Notes under the pieces: model-generated
Told to the model about the DNA's origin: nothing
Databases searched by the model: none
What the model saw: only the letters and a program-made list of their open reading frames with translations
Translations under genes and position numbers: made by a program
Assembly: GCA_044370695.1 (NCBI GenBank)
Contig: JBILVB010000111.1
Span: 1-12,848, forward strand
Origin: JBEIFW01 sp044370695
GTDB lineage: Bacteria > Actinomycetota > Acidimicrobiia > Acidimicrobiales > Ilumatobacteraceae
DNA length: 12,848 nucleotides
Reading direction: 5' to 3'
Shown here: in pieces, positions 6,447 through 12,848 of the stretch
Numbering within the stretch: the stretch's first letter is position 1
Layout of the letters: the number at the start of each line of letters is the position of its first letter

Positions 6447-8273
6447 ATGACGGTTTCCCATCCGGTTCGGCGCGGGCGCGCCGTCAAGGGGCTCGCGCTC
6501 CTGGCGGTGCTGGGCCTCGCCGCTGCCGCGTGCGGCGACGATTCGAAGGAGTCGTCCGATTCGACGACGGCGACGAGCGCAGGAGCGTCCACGTCGGCGG
6601 TGGTGTCGACGATCGCGTCGACCACGCTGAAGCCGGCCGACGACAAGCCCAAGCGGGGCGGCACCTTGGTGTACGGCTCCGAGGCGGAGAACGCGACGGG
6701 CTGGTCGCCGCAGTACTCGCAGTCGCCTGCCGCCGGCTACATGCCGATGCGGGCGCTCTACGACTCGCTCATGGTGATGACCGACGAGGGCAAGGCCGTG
6801 CCGTTCCTCGCGGAGAAGATGACCTCGAACGCGACGGCCACGCAGTGGACCATCAAGTTGCGCAGCGGGATCAAGTTCCACGACGGTTCGGCGCTCGACG
6901 CCGCCGCCGTGAAGGCCAACCTCGAAGGCCACCGCTGCAGCCCCTTGACGGCGACGGCGATGGGCGAGTTCGGCGGCTGCCCGGCGACGTTCGACGCGAG
7001 CAAGCCGGAGGACGCGAAGACGAACCGCAAGCCGCTGTCGACCATCTACAAGTCGATCGCGGTCGACGCCAGCGATCCGTTGACGCTCACCATCGATCTG
7101 ATGATGCCGTACGCCACGCTCGACCAGAGCTACTCGACGGCGATCGCCTACATCGCGAGCCCGAAGAACGTCGCCGACCCGGCGAACGGACCGAAGAACC
7201 CGATCGGGACGGGCCCGTTCAAGTTCAAGTCGTGGACCGTGAACGACAAGCTCGAACTGGTGAAGAACCCCGACTACTGGCTGAAGGCACCCGACGGCCA
7301 GGCGTACCCGTACCTCGACGGGTTGGTGTTCCGGCCGATCGACGACATCGCCGCCCGGGAGAACTGCCTGCGGGGCAACCAGTGCGGGATCATCATGACC
7401 TCGAACGGCGACGCCATCGCGAAGTTCCGCTCCGAGAAGGACCAGTGGAACCTGTTCGAGAACAACGTCGGCGGTGAGACCGGCTACTTGATGCTGAACA
7501 TGTCGCCCCAGATCGGTGGCAAGGACAACCCGCTGGCGGATCAGAACTTCCGCATCGGGCTGGCCAAGTGCATCAACTACGACGAGCTCAACAAGCTGCG
7601 CAACGCCAATGCGACGCCGGTCGCCAACGGGCCGTTCCCGCCGGGCACCGACGGCTACCTGGAGAACACCGGGTACCCGAAGTTCGACCAGGCCGGCGGC
7701 AAGAAGCTGATCGACGACTTCAAGGCGGCCAAGGGCATCAGCGGTGACGTCCAGCTCGCAACCGGCACCACCGCCGACCCCTTCAACAAGGGCACGATGG
7801 AGCTGATCAACAGCTACTGGGCCAAGTGCGGGGTCAAGGGCAACATCGACCAGACCGAGCAGGGCCAGTACATCACCCGGGCGCTGGTGGGCGACTTCCA
7901 GATGTTCCAGTGGCGGAACCACGGCTCGCTCGAGGCCGACCGGAACTTCATCTGGTGGCATTCCTCGCTGGCCCTCGACGCGCCGAACCTGGCGCTGAAC
8001 TTCGGCCGCATCAAGGACAAGGCGATCGACGACGCCCTCGTCACGATCCGCACCAACCCGGACGCGGCCGCCCGCAAGGCGGCGGCCCAGGCGGTGAACA
8101 AGACCTTCGGCGAGAAGGTCTACAACATCTGGACGGCCTGGACGCTGTGGCAGTACGTGGCCAACAAGAACATCCAGAACGTCGGCGGCTCGATCGCTAC
8201 GCCCGAGGGCGCCAAGGCGGCCAACACGATCGGACGTGCCATGCACTGGTTCCAGCAGGTCTGGATCAAGTGA
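6447..8273 (+). CDS. SBP2: ABC importer solute-binding lipoprotein, family 5 (peptide/nickel type)
   Basis: A 608-residue lipid-anchored receptor and first gene of the operon with both permeases, so the dedicated ligand receptor of this importer. The signal peptide contains VRRGR, a hydrophobic core and a lipobox ending at Cys29 (LAAAAC), then GDDSKESS and a Ser/Thr-rich tether. Family-typical parts are KRGGTLVYG, IKFHDGSALDA and NPIGTGPFKFKSW. Cysteine pairs 164/178 and 307/313 match those of SBP1. Translation starts at ATG 6447 with GGGGG six bases upstream. Similarity to SBP1 runs the full length but is uneven, with stretches of almost identical DNA between divergent ones. A stable hairpin follows the stop, which would favour higher expression of the receptor than of the permeases. 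The ligand is not predictable from sequence. Confidence 0.94.
   Translation: MTVSHPVRRGRAVKGLALLAVLGLAAAACGDDSKESSDSTTATSAGASTSAVVSTIASTTLKPADDKPKRGGTLVYGSEAENATGWSPQYSQSPAAGYMPMRALYDSLMVMTDEGKAVPFLAEKMTSNATATQWTIKLRSGIKFHDGSALDAAAVKANLEGHRCSPLTATAMGEFGGCPATFDASKPEDAKTNRKPLSTIYKSIAVDASDPLTLTIDLMMPYATLDQSYSTAIAYIASPKNVADPANGPKNPIGTGPFKFKSWTVNDKLELVKNPDYWLKAPDGQAYPYLDGLVFRPIDDIAARENCLRGNQCGIIMTSNGDAIAKFRSEKDQWNLFENNVGGETGYLMLNMSPQIGGKDNPLADQNFRIGLAKCINYDELNKLRNANATPVANGPFPPGTDGYLENTGYPKFDQAGGKKLIDDFKAAKGISGDVQLATGTTADPFNKGTMELINSYWAKCGVKGNIDQTEQGQYITRALVGDFQMFQWRNHGSLEADRNFIWWHSSLALDAPNLALNFGRIKDKAIDDALVTIRTNPDAAARKAAAQAVNKTFGEKVYNIWTAWTLWQYVANKNIQNVGGSIATPEGAKAANTIGRAMHWFQQVWIK
6603..6664 (+). 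repeat. Near-identical paralogous block A, copy in SBP2
   Basis: Counterpart of 1793-1854: 59 of 62 bases are identical and all three differences are silent. It covers the junction of the surface tether and the folded domain. Confidence 0.85.
7191..7301 (+). repeat. Near-identical paralogous block B, copy in SBP2
   Basis: Counterpart of 2375-2485: 107 of 111 bases are identical, with only silent third-position changes, encoding SBP2 residues 249-285. Confidence 0.85.
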
Positions 8274-8280
8274 GTTGACG

Positions 8281-8319
8281 ATCGTGGGTGCGCCCGGGCC
8301 ACCCGGGCGCACCCACGAT
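8281..8319 (+). terminator. 18-bp perfect stem-loop between SBP2 and the first permease (attenuator or mRNA stabiliser)
   Basis: ATCGTGGGTGCGCCCGGG (8281-8298) pairs without mismatch with CCCGGGCGCACCCACGAT (8302-8319) around a three-base CCA loop. It begins seven bases after the SBP2 stop and has no T-tract. The permease gene starts 37 bases later on the same strand with no visible promoter of its own. It therefore probably acts as a partial terminator or 3' stabiliser giving more receptor than permease mRNA, as known for other binding-protein operons. Confidence 0.75.
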
Positions 8320-8356
8320 GCCCGTTCCCCGAGACCAGCGAGAGAGACGGATCACG

Positions 8357-9319
8357 ATGGGCAGATTCCTCCGACAGCGACTCATCCGGTCAGCACTGAT
8401 CCTCCTCGTGGGGAGCTTCTTCGTCTACGGCATGATCCGGCTCCTTCCGGGAGACCCGACGATCGTGAAGCTCGGTACGAGCGCCACCGAGGAGGCGCGG
8501 GCTGCGCTCCTCGAGCAGTGGAACCTCAGCGGCAACGTCTTCGAGGGCTACGTCAACTGGTTCCGTGACGCGATCACCGGCGACCTCGGGAACGCGCTGG
8601 CCTCGAACATCCCGGTGACGACGATCCTGGGCGACGCGCTCGTCCCGAGCTTGCAGCTCATGATCTACGCCCAGATCCTCGCCGTCGTCGGCGCCTTCCT
8701 CGTCGGGATGGCCCAGGCGTACTTCCGGGGTTCCTGGTTCGACCGCTTGCTGAACGGGTGGACGTCGCTGCTGATCTCCACCCCGCAGTTCGTGCTCGGT
8801 CTGTGGCTCGCCATCTACGTCGCCCTGCAGTTCGATTTCCTGGGCCTCAAACCCACCGGTTACGCCTCGTTCTCCGAGGACCCGTTCGAGCACTTCAAGC
8901 TCATCCTGCTGCCCGCGCTCACGCTGGCCGCCGCGCCCTTCGCCACCTACACCCGTCTGCTGCGCACCGACATGATCGCCACGCTGCAGGAGGACTACAT
9001 CCTGATGGCCCGCTCGAAGGGCCTCAGCCCGTCGTTCATCCTCGTACGCCACGGCCTGAAGCCCTCGCTGTTCTCACTGATCACCTCGGCCGGGCTCAAC
9101 ATCGGAGCGCTCATCGGCGGGGCGGTCGCCGTCGAGCAGACCTTCGCCATCCCGGGCCTGGGCCGGACGATCGTCGGTGGGGTGCTCGCCCGCGAGTACT
9201 TCATCGTGCAGGGCGGCTTCCTCATCGTGGTGCTCTTCTACGTCCTGTCGAACCTGCTCGTCGAGCTGCTGTACGGCGTACTCGACCCGCGCGTTCGCCT
9301 CGCCCGCTCGCTGTCTTGA
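8357..9319 (+). CDS. ABC importer permease, DppB/OppB type
   Basis: A 320-residue inner-membrane subunit of the importer. Hydrophobic segments lie at about 10-30, 97-119, 134-158, 182-197, 242-262 and 286-308, the six-helix pattern of DppB. The early LLPGDPT (29-35) is characteristic of this subfamily. The cytoplasmic coupling (EAA) loop is at 212-240, with ARSKGLSPSFILVRHGLKPS, which docks on the ATPases. I took the ATG at 8357, preceded by a purine-rich GAGAGACGGA. Upstream in-frame GTG (8288) and ATG (8318) lie inside the hairpin after SBP2 and would add a non-hydrophobic tail foreign to the family. The next gene starts 13 bp after the stop. Confidence 0.94.
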   Translation: MGRFLRQRLIRSALILLVGSFFVYGMIRLLPGDPTIVKLGTSATEEARAALLEQWNLSGNVFEGYVNWFRDAITGDLGNALASNIPVTTILGDALVPSLQLMIYAQILAVVGAFLVGMAQAYFRGSWFDRLLNGWTSLLISTPQFVLGLWLAIYVALQFDFLGLKPTGYASFSEDPFEHFKLILLPALTLAAAPFATYTRLLRTDMIATLQEDYILMARSKGLSPSFILVRHGLKPSLFSLITSAGLNIGALIGGAVAVEQTFAIPGLGRTIVGGVLAREYFIVQGGFLIVVLFYVLSNLLVELLYGVLDPRVRLARSLS

Positions 9320-9332
9320 TCGGAGCCCTGAC

Positions 9333-10241
9333 ATGACCGCAACCGCATCCCCGGTCAGTGCCGGCACGCCGGCGGCGAGCGCTCCCGCCTCCGGAGCGAT
9401 CAGCACCGCCAAGCCGTTCAAGATGCCGCCGATCTTCCTGTGGCTGGCGATGGCGTGGGTGGGCGTCGTCGTGCTGATGGCGATCTTTGCCGACTGGCTG
9501 CCGTTCGTGAAGGACCCCTTCGCCACGAACGCCTCGATCGCCCGAGTGGGTCCGAAGTGGTTCAGCGAGCCGTTCCTCGGCGGCGACCAGAACGGCAAGG
9601 ACATCTTCTCCTACTGCGTCTACGGGGCTCGAGCGTCGCTGTTGATCGGTGTCGCCACCACGGTGCTGGGCATGCTGCTCGGTGGCGTGCTCGGGATCAC
9701 CTCGGGGTACTTCCGGGGCTGGTGGGACACCGTCGTGACGGCCGTGACGGACGTGATGCTGTCGTTCCCGGCGCTCATCCTCCTGATCGGCATCACCACG
9801 TTCTGGGGCCGGGACACCTACAAGGTGGTCATCGGCCTGACGGTGCTGTCGATCGCGCCGCTGTCGCGGCTCGTACGGGCGAACACGCTCGTCTACTCCC
9901 AGCGTGAATTCGTGATGGCATCACGTGCGGTCGGGGCGAAGTCGAGCCGGATCCTGTTCAAGGAGATCCTGCCGAACGTGCTTCCCGTGGCGCTGTCGTT
10001 CAGCTTCCTCGCCGTCGCCCTCATCATCGTCGCAGAGGGCTCGTTGTCGTTCCTCGGCGTCGGCCTGGAGGCCGACATCCCGTCCTGGGGCACGTTGATC
10101 ACCCAGGGCCGCAACGACCTGAGCCGATTCCCGCACGTGGTGATGATGCCGTCGCTCGTGCTGGTGCTCACGGTGCTGAGCCTGAACGTGATCGGCGAGC
10201 GCCTCCGTGGGCGCTTCGATGTTCGTGAGTCGGCGGTCTAA
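9333..10241 (+). CDS. ABC importer permease, DppC/OppC type
   Basis: The second membrane subunit, 302 residues, which pairs with the DppB-type protein to form the translocation path. An Ala/Ser/Pro-rich cytoplasmic tail (1-30) precedes the first membrane helix (33-54). FLGGDQNGKDIFSYCVYGAR (81-100) is the standard DppC segment before the permease core (helices near 101-123, 140-157, 164-180, 218-240, 268-288). The coupling loop REFVMASRAVGAKSS (191-205) ending in ILPNVLP (212-218) contacts the ATPases, and SFLGVG (239-244) is also family-typical. The start at ATG 9333 has GGAG seven bases before it; the reading frame is open further upstream but that region overlaps the first permease. No terminator follows; the next gene starts ten bases after the stop. 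Confidence 0.95.
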   Translation: MTATASPVSAGTPAASAPASGAISTAKPFKMPPIFLWLAMAWVGVVVLMAIFADWLPFVKDPFATNASIARVGPKWFSEPFLGGDQNGKDIFSYCVYGARASLLIGVATTVLGMLLGGVLGITSGYFRGWWDTVVTAVTDVMLSFPALILLIGITTFWGRDTYKVVIGLTVLSIAPLSRLVRANTLVYSQREFVMASRAVGAKSSRILFKEILPNVLPVALSFSFLAVALIIVAEGSLSFLGVGLEADIPSWGTLITQGRNDLSRFPHVVMMPSLVLVLTVLSLNVIGERLRGRFDVRESAV

Positions 10242-10251
10242 CGTGTGAGCC

Positions 10252-10485
10252 GTGCGCACGGACTGGCGTGATCGACCCGACTCGAGCCGCTTGCACCCGA
10301 CGCACCGCCGGTACGCCGAGATCGTGGCGCTCCACCGCGCCGCCATGGCCGCCGGGCGTCCGACGTATCGGGACCCGGCCACCGGCTTCGTCGTGATGAC
10401 CGCCGGGCATCTCGCGGCGCGGGGTCTGTGCTGCGGTAGCGGATGCCGTCATTGCCCGTGGGTCGGCTCCGAGGCTTCGGCGTAG
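10252..10485 (+). CDS. Small cysteine-motif protein, DUF5522 type
   Basis: A 77-residue protein of unknown function. The pattern LHPTHRRYAEIVALHRAAM (14-32), PTYRDPATGFVVMTAGHLAARG (about 37-58) and the closing CCGSGCRHCPW (60-70) match, as I recall, small bacterial proteins annotated as DUF5522. Cysteines 60, 61, 65 and 68 with His67 could bind a metal or an Fe-S cluster, but this has not been seen in the sequence. It uses a GTG start ten bases after the DppC-type stop, with only a weak GAG upstream, so it may be read through from the importer operon. The start codon lies in a 12-bp palindrome CCGTGCGCACGG (10250-10261). The PPK2 gene follows after ten bases on the same strand. Confidence 0.78.
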   Translation: MRTDWRDRPDSSRLHPTHRRYAEIVALHRAAMAAGRPTYRDPATGFVVMTAGHLAARGLCCGSGCRHCPWVGSEASA

Positions 10486-10495
10486 CGTTCGACCG

Positions 10496-11293
10496 ATGCT
10501 CGACAAGCTGCGGGTCGGCCCGTCGTTCCGGTTGTCGGCCATCGACACGCGGGACAAGCTCGGGATCGAGACCAAGGAACACGCCGTCGAGCGTCTCGCG
10601 TCGCTCAACGCCAGACTCGCCGGACTCCAGGCGAGGCTGGCAGCCGAGGGCGAGCGGTCGCTGCTGGTGGTGCTCCAGGCGATGGACGCCGCAGGCAAGG
10701 ACGGCACGATCCGCTCCGTGTTCACCGGCATCAACCCGCAGGGCGTCCGGGTCACCTCGTTCAAGGCGCCCGCCGGCCGGGAAGCGGCCATGGACTACCT
10801 GTGGCGAGTGCACGACGCCTGCCCCGCCGCCGGCGAGATCGGGATCTTCAACCGCTCGCACTACGAAGACGTCGTCGTCGTGCGCGTCCGCGGCCTCGTA
10901 CCCGAGGCGACGTGGCGGCGCCGGTTCCGGCACATCCGGGAGTTCGAGCGCATGCTCGTCGACGAGGGCACCACGGTGGTCAAGCTGTTCCTCCACATCT
11001 CCTCGGACGAGCAACGCGAACGGCTCCAGGCGCGGATCGAGGACCCGGTGAAGGGGTGGAAGTTCCGCATGGGGGACCTCGAGGACCGGGCCCGGTGGCC
11101 GGCGTTCATGGAGGCGTACGAGGAGGCCATCCGGGAGACCTCGACGGCCTGGGCGCCGTGGTACGTGGTGCCGGCCGACCGGAACTGGGTCCGGAACCTG
11201 GCCGTGGCCGAGCTGCTCGTCGCCGAGCTCGAACGGCTCGATCCGCAACTGCCGTCCCCCGACCCCGCGATCCGAGGTTTGATCGTCGAATAA
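10496..11293 (+). CDS. ppk2: Polyphosphate kinase 2 family, probably polyphosphate:nucleotide phosphotransferase
   Basis: A 265-residue cytoplasmic kinase that would move phosphate between polyphosphate and nucleotides. It has the compact single-domain PPK2 length. Walker A is AMDAAGKDGTI (62-72, with Lys68 and Asp69), Walker B is FNRSHYEDV (118-126, Asp125), and the arginine-rich lid RRRFRHIREF (141-150) follows. KGWKF (186-190) and the C-terminal PWYVVPADRNWVRNL (about 221-235) are standard. The wording around QAMDAAGKDGT and FNRSHYEDV resembles class III enzymes, which can phosphorylate both NMP and NDP, but class assignment needs alignment. The start is ATG 10496 with no clear Shine-Dalgarno, ten bases after the DUF5522-type gene. 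It could regenerate ATP or GTP from stored polyphosphate. Confidence 0.93.
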   Translation: MLDKLRVGPSFRLSAIDTRDKLGIETKEHAVERLASLNARLAGLQARLAAEGERSLLVVLQAMDAAGKDGTIRSVFTGINPQGVRVTSFKAPAGREAAMDYLWRVHDACPAAGEIGIFNRSHYEDVVVVRVRGLVPEATWRRRFRHIREFERMLVDEGTTVVKLFLHISSDEQRERLQARIEDPVKGWKFRMGDLEDRARWPAFMEAYEEAIRETSTAWAPWYVVPADRNWVRNLAVAELLVAELERLDPQLPSPDPAIRGLIVE

Positions 11294-11316
11294 CCCGGCC
11301 GAAACTTTACGTTTTG

Positions 11317-11322
11317 TATAGT
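11317..11322 (+). promoter_or_regulatory. -10 element of a leaderless promoter for the molybdenum-hydroxylase operon
   Basis: TATAGT stands in a conspicuous AT-rich island (11301-11322) within very GC-rich DNA. Its last base is seven bases before the GTG at 11329, so transcription should begin on or next to the start codon, and no Shine-Dalgarno is present. No good -35 box is visible. An imperfect inverted repeat ACTTTAC-GTTTT-GTATAGT (11304-11322) overlaps the element and might bind a regulator. Confidence 0.65.
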
Positions 11323-11328
11323 CCGACC

Positions 11329-12173
11329 GTGGCCGTGTTCGTCCCGTCGTCGCTCGAGGCCGCTCTGGCGATGCTGCGGGAGGACCCGGGCGCCCATCTG
11401 TTGGCGGGTGGCACCGACCTGATGGTCGAGGTCAACTTCGGTCATCGTCGGCCGGAATCGGTGATCGCGCTCCGCGCCCTCGACGAACTGCGCCCGATCG
11501 TCCACGACCCCGTGTCATCGACCGTGCGCATCGGCGCCGGTGCGACCTGGACCGCTCTGCTCGACGAGCCGATCGCGTCGCTCGTGCCGGCCCTGGCCGA
11601 AGCCGCCCGTACGGTCGGCTCGCCGCAGATCCGCAATGCCGGCACGCTCGGCGGCAACCTCGGCACGTGCTCACCGGCGGGCGACGGCCTGCCCGTGCTG
11701 TCGGCCCTCGACGCGACCGTCGAACTGGTGAGCGCCGACGGGGCGCGCCGGCTGTCGATCCACGAGTTCATGGTCGGGGTGAAGCGCACCGCTCGACGTC
11801 CCGACGAGGTGATCGCCGCGGTGACGCTGCCCGTCCTCGACGGTTTCCAGGGGTACGCGAAGGTGGGCGTGCGCAATGCGATGGTGATCTCGGCCGCCGG
11901 TGCCTGTCTCGCCGTCGACCGCGCCGGCCGCAGCGTCCGCCTCGCGCTCGGCGCGGTGGGGCCCACGATCGTGCGGGCCGATGCCGCCGAGGCCCACGCG
12001 GCCGGGGCGGTCGACTGGGCGACCGGCACGCTCGCCCCCGGTGCCGCCGAGGAGTTCGGTCGCCTCGCCGCCGCTGCGGCCCGACCGATCGACGACCACC
12101 GGGCGACGGCCGCCTACCGGCGCCATGCCGTGGGCGTCCTCGCCACCCGACTCCTGCGGAGGGCCTTCCCGGC

Positions 12174-12177
<4 letters not shown>
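11329..12177 (+). CDS. FAD-binding subunit of a molybdenum hydroxylase (CoxM/XdhB type)
   Basis: A 282-residue flavoprotein that passes electrons from the Fe-S subunit to an acceptor in a xanthine dehydrogenase/CO dehydrogenase-like complex. The two FAD-binding signatures are clear: AGGTDLMVEV (26-35) near the N-terminus, and NAGTLGGNLGTCSPAGD (103-119). The remainder fits the CoxM C-terminal domain. I placed the start at GTG 11329 because the family begins directly with the strand VFVPSSLEAAL and because a -10 element lies seven bases upstream; GTG 11335 is a less likely alternative. The frame is open much further upstream but overlaps PPK2. The stop overlaps the next ATG by four bases (ATGA). 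The order FAD, 2Fe-2S, molybdopterin subunit matches actinobacterial purine-type dehydrogenase clusters. Confidence 0.93.
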
Positions 12178-12649
<472 letters not shown>

Positions 12650-12653
<4 letters not shown>

Positions 12654-12848
12654 CGAGCGCGATCGACGTCGTCAACCGCCCCCGCACGGGTCGGAACCGG
12701 ATCGGTGACTCCGCGCTGCGACCCGACGGCGTGCCCAAGGTGCAGGGACGGTTCGCGTTCTCCTCGGACCTGTGGGCCGACGGGATGTTGTGGGGCATGG
12801 CGCTGCGGTCGCCGCACGCCCATGCCCGTATCCGGCGCATCGACGTGT
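12650..12848 (+). CDS. Molybdopterin-binding large subunit of the molybdenum hydroxylase, truncated by the window edge
   Basis: Only the first 66 codons are in the window, from the GTG at 12650 that overlaps the previous stop (GTGA). The visible part contains RIGDSALRPDGVPKVQGRF and later ALRSPHAHARIRRIDV, the standard start of the a/b hammerhead domain that precedes the molybdenum cofactor domain in XdhA/CoxL/PucD-type subunits. This subunit would hold the catalytic molybdenum site and hydroxylate the substrate. The RIGDSALRPDG opening and the phrase SSDLWADGMLWG resemble, from memory, actinobacterial 'xanthine dehydrogenase subunit D' rather than CO dehydrogenase. The active-site loop that would separate these is outside the window. 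Confidence 0.88.

Noticed and set aside
5258..7477. 739-codon plus-strand frame crossing the first ATPase gene and SBP2
   Set aside because: It runs antisense to the ATPase, through both promoters and then out of frame through SBP2, with no recognisable domain.
1655..8273. Duplicated SBP genes as ends of a composite mobile element
   Set aside because: I saw no transposase, terminal inverted repeats or target duplication. The repeats are internal coding blocks of paralogues.
6393..8312. Long minus-strand open frame (639 codons) opposite SBP2
   Set aside because: It resembles the frame opposite SBP1 only because the two SBP genes are paralogues. The coding evidence (lipobox, family motifs) is on the plus strand.
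8288..8356. GTG 8288 or ATG 8318 as start of the first permease
   Set aside because: Both lie within the stable hairpin and would add a Pro/Arg-rich tail not found in DppB proteins.
10250..10261. 12-bp palindrome CCGTGCGCACGG as terminator of the importer operon
   Set aside because: Too short, without a real loop, and it contains the start codon of the next gene. No confident function can be given.

Overview
The window is GC-rich, densely coded and uses GTG starts. Lipoproteins begin with an Ala-rich lipobox followed by C-G-D-D-S-K. FadD19-like acyl-CoA ligase, TetR, PPK2, DUF5522 and molybdenum-hydroxylase genes sit together. This fits an actinobacterium, plausibly of the Acidimicrobiia, but no rRNA or marker gene is present to prove it. 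No intergenic gap exceeds about 210 bases.

Layout: (1) Bases 1-1557 hold a divergent pair of acyl-CoA genes: a truncated acyl-CoA synthetase (minus) and an enoyl-CoA hydratase/isomerase-family protein (plus), 16 bp apart. (2) Bases 1558-10241 hold a complete peptide/nickel-type (Opp/Dpp) ABC importer. It comprises a stand-alone solute-binding lipoprotein (SBP1), a minus-strand operon of two ATPases plus a TetR regulator, and a divergent plus-strand operon of a second, paralogous lipoprotein (SBP2) and two permeases. The ATPase and SBP2 operons are driven by back-to-back sigma-70-like promoters in a 205-bp spacer. A 40-bp perfect palindrome lies between the convergent SBP1 and TetR genes, and an 18-bp-stem hairpin lies between SBP2 and the first permease. 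(3) Bases 10252-11293 hold a small cysteine-motif protein (DUF5522 type) and a PPK2-family polyphosphate kinase. (4) Bases 11329-12848 hold the start of a three-subunit molybdenum hydroxylase operon (FAD subunit, 2Fe-2S subunit, truncated molybdopterin subunit) of xanthine dehydrogenase/CO dehydrogenase type, with overlapping start and stop codons and an apparently leaderless first gene.

How it works together: SBP1 and SBP2 probably both deliver ligands to the same permease/ATPase complex, giving one importer two receptors. TetR, as last gene of the ATPase operon, is the natural candidate regulator. The ligand cannot be read from sequence; the neighbouring acyl-CoA and purine-type oxidation genes do not fix it. 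I found no CRISPR array, phage, transposon, RNA gene or clearly undescribed system. The most interesting items are the mosaic near-identity of the two SBPs, the hydratase-family protein lacking both usual catalytic glutamates, the regulatory hairpins and the leaderless operon start.
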